From contig CANQAS010000008.1 of NCBI GenBank assembly GCA_947589535.1, positions 1-33,560 of the forward strand: a stretch of DNA of 33,560 nucleotides. The letters are read 5' to 3'. How positions within the stretch are numbered: the first letter of the stretch is position 1; each line of letters begins with the position of its first letter. Made by a program: the position numbers and the translations under genes. The notes beneath the pieces were generated by a model that saw only the letters and a list, made by a program, of their open reading frames with translations, was not told the origin of the DNA and did not search any database. Below are positions 29,998-33,560 of this stretch, one piece after another. The stretch is from an uncultured Bacilli bacterium (GTDB lineage: Bacteria > Bacillota_I > Bacilli_A > RF39 > UBA660).

Positions 29998-30074
29998 TGG
30001 TAGCGAGAGAGGGGATCGAACCCACGACCTTTCGGGTATGAACCGAACGCTCTAGCCAGCTGAGCTATCTCGCC
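29998..30074 (-). tRNA. tRNA-Met (anticodon CAT, elongator type)
   Basis: A 77-nt tRNA with encoded CCA: acceptor GGCGAGA/TCTCGCT, D arm GCTC-AGCTGGCTAGA-GC, anticodon stem TTCGG/CCGAA with loop TTCATAC, T arm GTGGG-TTCGATC-CC. The anticodon stem lacks the three G-C pairs of the initiator tRNA. The sequence is close to the Bacillus elongator tRNA-Met as I recall it. A tRNA-Ile2 (lysidine) assignment is less likely but not excluded. Confidence 0.92.
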
Positions 30075-30089
30075 ATGAACTGCATTAAT

Positions 30090-30118
30090 ATAATAGCAAG
30101 AAATAAAGGTTTAATCAA
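30090..30118 (-). promoter_or_regulatory. Promoter of tRNA-Met
   Basis: On the minus strand TTGATT, 17 nt and TATTAT, 15 nt before the tRNA 5' end. Confidence 0.7.
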
Positions 30119-30187
30119 GTGTTTTTTAAAAAAAAATTAGTTACTTAATAAACTTTTTAAAAAGTTTAAAAAAAAGATAAAATTTTG

Positions 30188-30216
30188 TTGATTATTACAA
30201 AATTTAACTTTATAAT
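30188..30216 (+). promoter_or_regulatory. Promoter of the GNAT gene
   Basis: TTGATT, a 17-nt spacer and a perfect TATAAT. A leader of about 48 nt follows, containing the small inverted repeat GGCTaatAGCC. Confidence 0.7.
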
Positions 30217-30270
30217 ATATAGCTATATGGTGGCTAATAGCCTAGTAATTATTAAGTAAGAGGTAAGAAT

Positions 30271-30873
30271 ATGAACTATGAAACAAAAGAAATAAAAACA
30301 AAACGCTTAATAATGAAAAGGGGAAAAAAAGAAGATTATATGAAAGTTTACGAATATGATTATTCTGAACTTAAAGGAATTGACGGAATAGTTAAATTTG
30401 TAAAAAAAGATTTAAAAAAATTAGAATTATTATTTAAAAATGGCATGAAAAAATATTTCACTAAAATAAAAAAAGGACATATGTTTGATTGGATTATATA
30501 TTTAAATGATAGTCCAATTGGTAACATATTAACTGTTGATGAAAATATAGCTAAAAAAGAAATTGAAGTTTCTTTTAATATTCATCCGTCATACTGGGGA
30601 AGAGGATATATGCCTGAAGCTTTAGAAGGTGTTATTGAGTATTTATATGAAATTGGATATGATAATGTTATATGTACTTATTATGATGGTAATTTAAAAG
30701 CTAAAAGAGTATTAGATAAATTAGGATTTAAGCCATATAAATTACTTAAGGATTCATTCAAAAGTAAAAATGGCAACTTAGTTGATGAATATAAAGTAAT
30801 AATTACTAAGGAAGATTGGTTTTCTAGAACGGGTAGATTAGATCAATTAAAAGGGTTGAAGAATTCTTTTTAG
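30271..30873 (+). CDS. GNAT family N-acetyltransferase (RimJ/RimL-like)
   Basis: The 200-aa protein starts like RimJ/RimL-type acetyltransferases (IKTKRLIMKRGKKEDYMKVYEYD) and has the acetyl-CoA loop HPSYWGRGYMPEALEGVI (about 107-124). The C-terminal motif ICTYYDGNLKAKRVLDKLGF is the usual GNAT core ending. It transfers acetyl groups to an amine, perhaps a ribosomal protein or small molecule; the substrate is not visible. The start follows AGAGGT, and its stop lies within the terminator. Confidence 0.9.
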   Translation: MNYETKEIKTKRLIMKRGKKEDYMKVYEYDYSELKGIDGIVKFVKKDLKKLELLFKNGMKKYFTKIKKGHMFDWIIYLNDSPIGNILTVDENIAKKEIEVSFNIHPSYWGRGYMPEALEGVIEYLYEIGYDNVICTYYDGNLKAKRVLDKLGFKPYKLLKDSFKSKNGNLVDEYKVIITKEDWFSRTGRLDQLKGLKNSF

Positions 30874-30885
30874 AATTCTTTTTTT
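30859..30885 (+). terminator. Terminator of the GNAT gene
   Basis: AAGAATTC, a 6-nt loop and GAATTCTT form an 8-bp stem followed by TTTTT. The stop codon is in the loop. Confidence 0.8.
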
Positions 30886-30886
30886 A

Positions 30887-30895
30887 TGCTATAAT
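30887..30895 (+). promoter_or_regulatory. Extended -10 promoter of galE
   Basis: TGCTATAAT lies directly after the T-run of the terminator and 19 nt upstream of the galE ATG, which follows CAGGAGG. Confidence 0.65.
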
Positions 30896-30914
30896 TATCA
30901 CAGGAGGATTTACA

Positions 30915-31913
30915 ATGAAAATATTAGTAACTGGTGGAACAGGTTTTATTGGTAGTCATACTTGTGTTGAGTTACTTGATGCAGGTTATGAAGTAGTTAT
31001 AATAGATAACCTTTCCAATTCAAAAATAGAAGTTAAGGATTATATTGAGCAAATAACAGGTAAAACGGTTGGTTTTTATGAAGGAGATGTTTGCGATAAA
31101 GAAGTTTTAAGAAAGATATTTAGTGAAAACAAGATAGATGCGATAATTCACTTTGCAGGGTATAAAGCGGTAGGTGAATCTGTTTTAAAGCCAATTATGT
31201 ATTATAGAAATAATTTGGATTCAACCATGTCATTAATTGAAGTCGCTAATGAATTTAATGTTAAAAAAATAGTATTTTCATCAAGTGCAACGGTATATGG
31301 TAGTCCAAAAAGTTTGCCTATTAAAGAAGATTTTCCATTATCTACAACTAATCCATATGGAACAACTAAATTAATGATAGAAAGAATCTTAAGAGATTTA
31401 TATGTATCTGATAATGAATGGAGTATAGCAATACTTAGATATTTTAATCCAATTGGTGCACATAAATCAGGATTAATTGGAGAAAATCCAAATGGTATTC
31501 CTAATAATTTAATGCCATATATAATAAAAGTAGCTACCGGAGAATTAGATTGCTTAGGAGTATTTGGTAATGATTATGACACTCATGATGGTACCGGTGT
31601 TAGGGATTTTATTCACGTTGTTGATTTGGCAAAAGGTCATGTTAAAGCAATCGAAAAAGTACTTAGCGAAACAGGTTGTGATGCATATAATTTAGGAACA
31701 GGAAACGGTTATAGTGTACTTGACTTAGTTAATACTTTCATGAAAGTTAATAATGTTAAAGTTGAGTATGAAATAAAAGAAAGACGTCCTGGTGATATAG
31801 GAGCTTGCTATGCAGATCCATCTTATGCTTATGAAAAATTAGGTTGGAAAGCAGAAAAAGACATAAATGAAATGTGCCGAGATGCATATAATTTTGTAAT
31901 GAAGGATAAGTAG
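30915..31913 (+). CDS. galE: UDP-glucose 4-epimerase
   Basis: The 332-aa protein is a full-length extended SDR: NAD-binding GGTGFIGSH (7-15), catalytic Ser124 in FSSSATVYG and Tyr148/Lys152 in NPYGTTK, then RYFNPIGAHKSG and GDIGACYAD near the end. It interconverts UDP-glucose and UDP-galactose, supplying sugars for surface polymers. It starts after a consensus AGGAGG and is followed after one base by the next gene, so it heads a three-gene operon. Confidence 0.95.
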   Translation: MKILVTGGTGFIGSHTCVELLDAGYEVVIIDNLSNSKIEVKDYIEQITGKTVGFYEGDVCDKEVLRKIFSENKIDAIIHFAGYKAVGESVLKPIMYYRNNLDSTMSLIEVANEFNVKKIVFSSSATVYGSPKSLPIKEDFPLSTTNPYGTTKLMIERILRDLYVSDNEWSIAILRYFNPIGAHKSGLIGENPNGIPNNLMPYIIKVATGELDCLGVFGNDYDTHDGTGVRDFIHVVDLAKGHVKAIEKVLSETGCDAYNLGTGNGYSVLDLVNTFMKVNNVKVEYEIKERRPGDIGACYADPSYAYEKLGWKAEKDINEMCRDAYNFVMKDK

Positions 31914-31914
31914 T

Positions 31915-32403
31915 ATGATTGATGTTAATAATGAAAAAATAGAACTAAGTGAAATTGATATAGAAAGGATAGAAAATATATCTTTACTTTTAAGTCAAAA
32001 AGATTTTTCTGGAGCTAAATTACTATTTAATCGAATAATAGGATTTATTAATAAACAAAATTTTATTCAAAATTTAGAGGTTATAAAAAAATCTATAGAT
32101 AAAGGCCGAGAACTTAGGGTAATAATTGATTCTAAAGATGAAGGAGATAGGTTACTTGAAAATCTTGGAATTAAAGAAAAGGCTTTTTCTAGTTCTGATA
32201 TGGATGAAGAGGCTAAGCTTATTGTTTATATTGGGCAATCTATTATTAATCAGTTAGAATTAGATAATATGTATTTAAATAATGAAAAAGAAGTTGAAGA
32301 TATTCTTGATGAATTAAATGCTTTTGTAGATAAAAACGCCTTTGGTGATTGGTTTGATGAAGATGATTTAAATTGGAGAGAAAAAAATGTTAAAAAGAAT
32401 TAA
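31915..32403 (+). CDS. Unknown acidic protein in the galE operon
   Basis: I do not recognise this 162-aa protein. It is soluble, helical and acidic, without Cys or membrane segments. Notable stretches are SLLLSQKDFSGAKLLFNRIIGF, ELRVIIDSKDEGDRLLENLGI and the acidic tail DKNAFGDWFDEDDLNW. It begins one base after the galE stop and overlaps the next gene by 17 nt, so translation is coupled on both sides. No promoter or terminator separates it from its neighbours. Confidence 0.6.
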   Translation: MIDVNNEKIELSEIDIERIENISLLLSQKDFSGAKLLFNRIIGFINKQNFIQNLEVIKKSIDKGRELRVIIDSKDEGDRLLENLGIKEKAFSSSDMDEEAKLIVYIGQSIINQLELDNMYLNNEKEVEDILDELNAFVDKNAFGDWFDEDDLNWREKNVKKN

Positions 32404-32989
32404 TAATCTATTAATATTTATATTTTCATTAGCATCAATTTGTTTTTTTGTAAGAGATTTAAACATAGGTGCTAACCAAAGATTTTTAGGGGATTTATCA
32501 ATGGTATTTGTTCTGTTAATACCAAAATTATTAAGAAAATTATTTAAAATAAAAATAACAGATGCAATGGAATTTACGTATGTTATATTTGTTATTCTTG
32601 CTCAGTTTTTAGGAAGTGTAGTTAACTTATATAATAATGATACAACTTGGTGGTATGATTTGTTTACTCACTTTTCATCTGGGGTATTAACTACGGTTTT
32701 AGCTTTAGTTATAATGAGCTGGCTTGGAGTTTATAAAGAAAAAAACAAATGGTTTAATCTTTTGTTTATGGTAAGTTTTACACTTATGGTAGCATCATTA
32801 TGGGAATTCTTAGAATTCGGTACTGATACGTTTTTAGGTATGAACGTACAGCATTCACTAGAAACTGGTGTTCGTGATACCATGGAAGATATGTTAATAG
32901 CTTTCTTAGGAAGTATAATAGTAAGTGTAACTTATTTATTAGAAGAAAAAAAGAAAATTATAAAAAAAATAGTAGACGCCTTAAAATAA
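32387..32989 (+). CDS. DUF2238/YjdF-like integral membrane protein
   Basis: The 200-aa protein has about six membrane helices. The motifs WWYDLFTHFSSGVL (about 89-102), ASLWEFLEFGTD and VRDTMEDMLIAFLGS match the DUF2238/YjdF family, whose conserved His, Glu and Asp residues lie at the membrane surface and whose function is unknown to me. The start follows GGAGAG inside the previous gene. It is the last gene of the galE operon. Confidence 0.75.
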   Translation: MLKRINNLLIFIFSLASICFFVRDLNIGANQRFLGDLSMVFVLLIPKLLRKLFKIKITDAMEFTYVIFVILAQFLGSVVNLYNNDTTWWYDLFTHFSSGVLTTVLALVIMSWLGVYKEKNKWFNLLFMVSFTLMVASLWEFLEFGTDTFLGMNVQHSLETGVRDTMEDMLIAFLGSIIVSVTYLLEEKKKIIKKIVDALK

Positions 32990-33005
32990 CGTTTACTATT
33001 TTTTA
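32963..33005. terminator. Convergent terminator after the YjdF-like gene
   Basis: AAAAATAGTAGACG, an 11-nt loop and CGTTTACTATTTTT pair with one G-U. A- and T-runs on the two sides suit both convergent genes. Confidence 0.8.
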
Positions 33006-33523
33006 ATACCATATATTAAATTTATTGGATCCATAAATAATTCCCGGTTAGGTGGAAAATAAGTTAATATTCCGAAAATTACATATACAGTAATAGTAAA
33101 TATAATAGCCATGTTTTCTAATTTTAAATTATCTTTTTTCATTATTAAGTATGATATTACTTCTGATATCATTATTGTAATTAACATAATTATTATGGTT
33201 ATTACTAAGTTTTCTCCAATTGCATTATAAACTGGCATAAATATTATAAGAAAAATTGGAATAGAAGCTAAAGCCGCAGTAAAGTTAGATATACATACGT
33301 TGTTAATATCTAGTTTTTTAGTTTTAACTATTATTTTTTGTATTACACCTGCAATTAATATACTTCCAAATAATATTTTCATATGTTCCCATATACTTTC
33401 ATTAACTGGTGCTATAATACTGGTTACAAAACATGGTGCTTTATCATATAAAAAATGAAGTGGAAAAGTAATTAAAAACGCAATAACTGTGCCAAGTATT
33501 TTTAACTTTTTAATTTTATTCAT
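32996..33523 (-). CDS. DUF6512-like integral membrane protein
   Basis: The 175-aa protein has about five membrane helices. LHFLYDKAPCFVTSIIAPVNESIWEHMKILF (about 22-52) matches the conserved N-terminal pattern (HxxY, PVNESxWEHxK) of the DUF6512 family as I recall it; function unknown. It starts after CGGAGGTG close to the right edge of the window, so its promoter may lie outside. It is convergent with the galE operon and shares its terminator. Confidence 0.7.
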   Translation of the reverse strand: MNKIKKLKILGTVIAFLITFPLHFLYDKAPCFVTSIIAPVNESIWEHMKILFGSILIAGVIQKIIVKTKKLDINNVCISNFTAALASIPIFLIIFMPVYNAIGENLVITIIIMLITIMISEVISYLIMKKDNLKLENMAIIFTITVYVIFGILTYFPPNRELFMDPINLIYGIKK

Positions 33524-33560
33524 TTTGCACCTCCGATTAATAATATGATTAATTAATAAT

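Noticed and set aside
24633-30074. tRNA genes as integration sites of a mobile element
   Set aside because: No integrase lies beside either tRNA, no duplicated tRNA 3' end was seen, and the genes between them are ordinary.

Overview
The window is about 29-30% GC by eye, uses the standard bacterial code (TGG for Trp, with genuine TGA, TAA and TAG stops) and has short intergenic gaps with strong intrinsic terminators. It carries cell-wall and lysine-pathway genes (murC, dapA), RmuC, ScpA/ScpB and Gram-positive-type lipoproteins. Together with a tRNA-Met very like that of Bacillus, this points to an uncultured, walled, low-GC Firmicutes/Bacilli lineage (RF39-like or Mollicutes-adjacent gut bacteria). 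The taxonomic placement is inference.

Region 1 (about 0.2-17.5 kb) is dominated by a chromosomal type IV secretion system (T4SS)-like locus. In order it holds a thioredoxin-like lipoprotein (opposite strand), a Cys-rich YkgJ-like protein, a membrane-anchored surface protein, and a VirB2-like small subunit with its own promoter and terminator. A secreted VirB2-like fusion follows, then a VirB6/TrbL-like channel in two cistrons, a VirB3/PrgI-like protein and a VirB4 ATPase in two cistrons. Next are four small unknown or DUF1292-like proteins, a 1301-aa peptidoglycan-remodelling protein with SpoIID-like, NlpC/P60, SleB-like and M23 domains, a lipoprotein, and a VirD4/TraG coupling ATPase with a repeat-containing tail. 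A rhodanese closes the block. No relaxase, integrase, replication protein or transposase is visible. Terminators divide the block into at least four transcription units. An imperfect direct repeat lies on each side of it (about 88-164 and 17847-17925).

Region 2 (18-27 kb) is housekeeping: rmuC, an RNHCP-domain protein, an operon of an unknown gene with scpA, scpB, an unknown exported protein and an SPFH/slipin protein. Two opposite-strand genes follow whose products look like a Nudix-fold and an HD-fold protein that have lost their catalytic motifs. Then come tRNA-Leu(CAA), murC and a short-chain dehydrogenase whose ribosome binding site sits inside the murC terminator hairpin.

Region 3 (27-33.5 kb) has small unknown genes, a doubly broken pseudogene (in-frame TGA plus a frameshift at a homopolymer), DUF4186, dapA with a structured leader of about 180 nt and a sequestered ribosome binding site, tRNA-Met(CAT), a GNAT acetyltransferase, a galE operon with an unknown protein and a DUF2238/YjdF-like membrane protein, and a convergent DUF6512-like membrane protein. 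I saw no rRNA, CRISPR array or insertion sequence.
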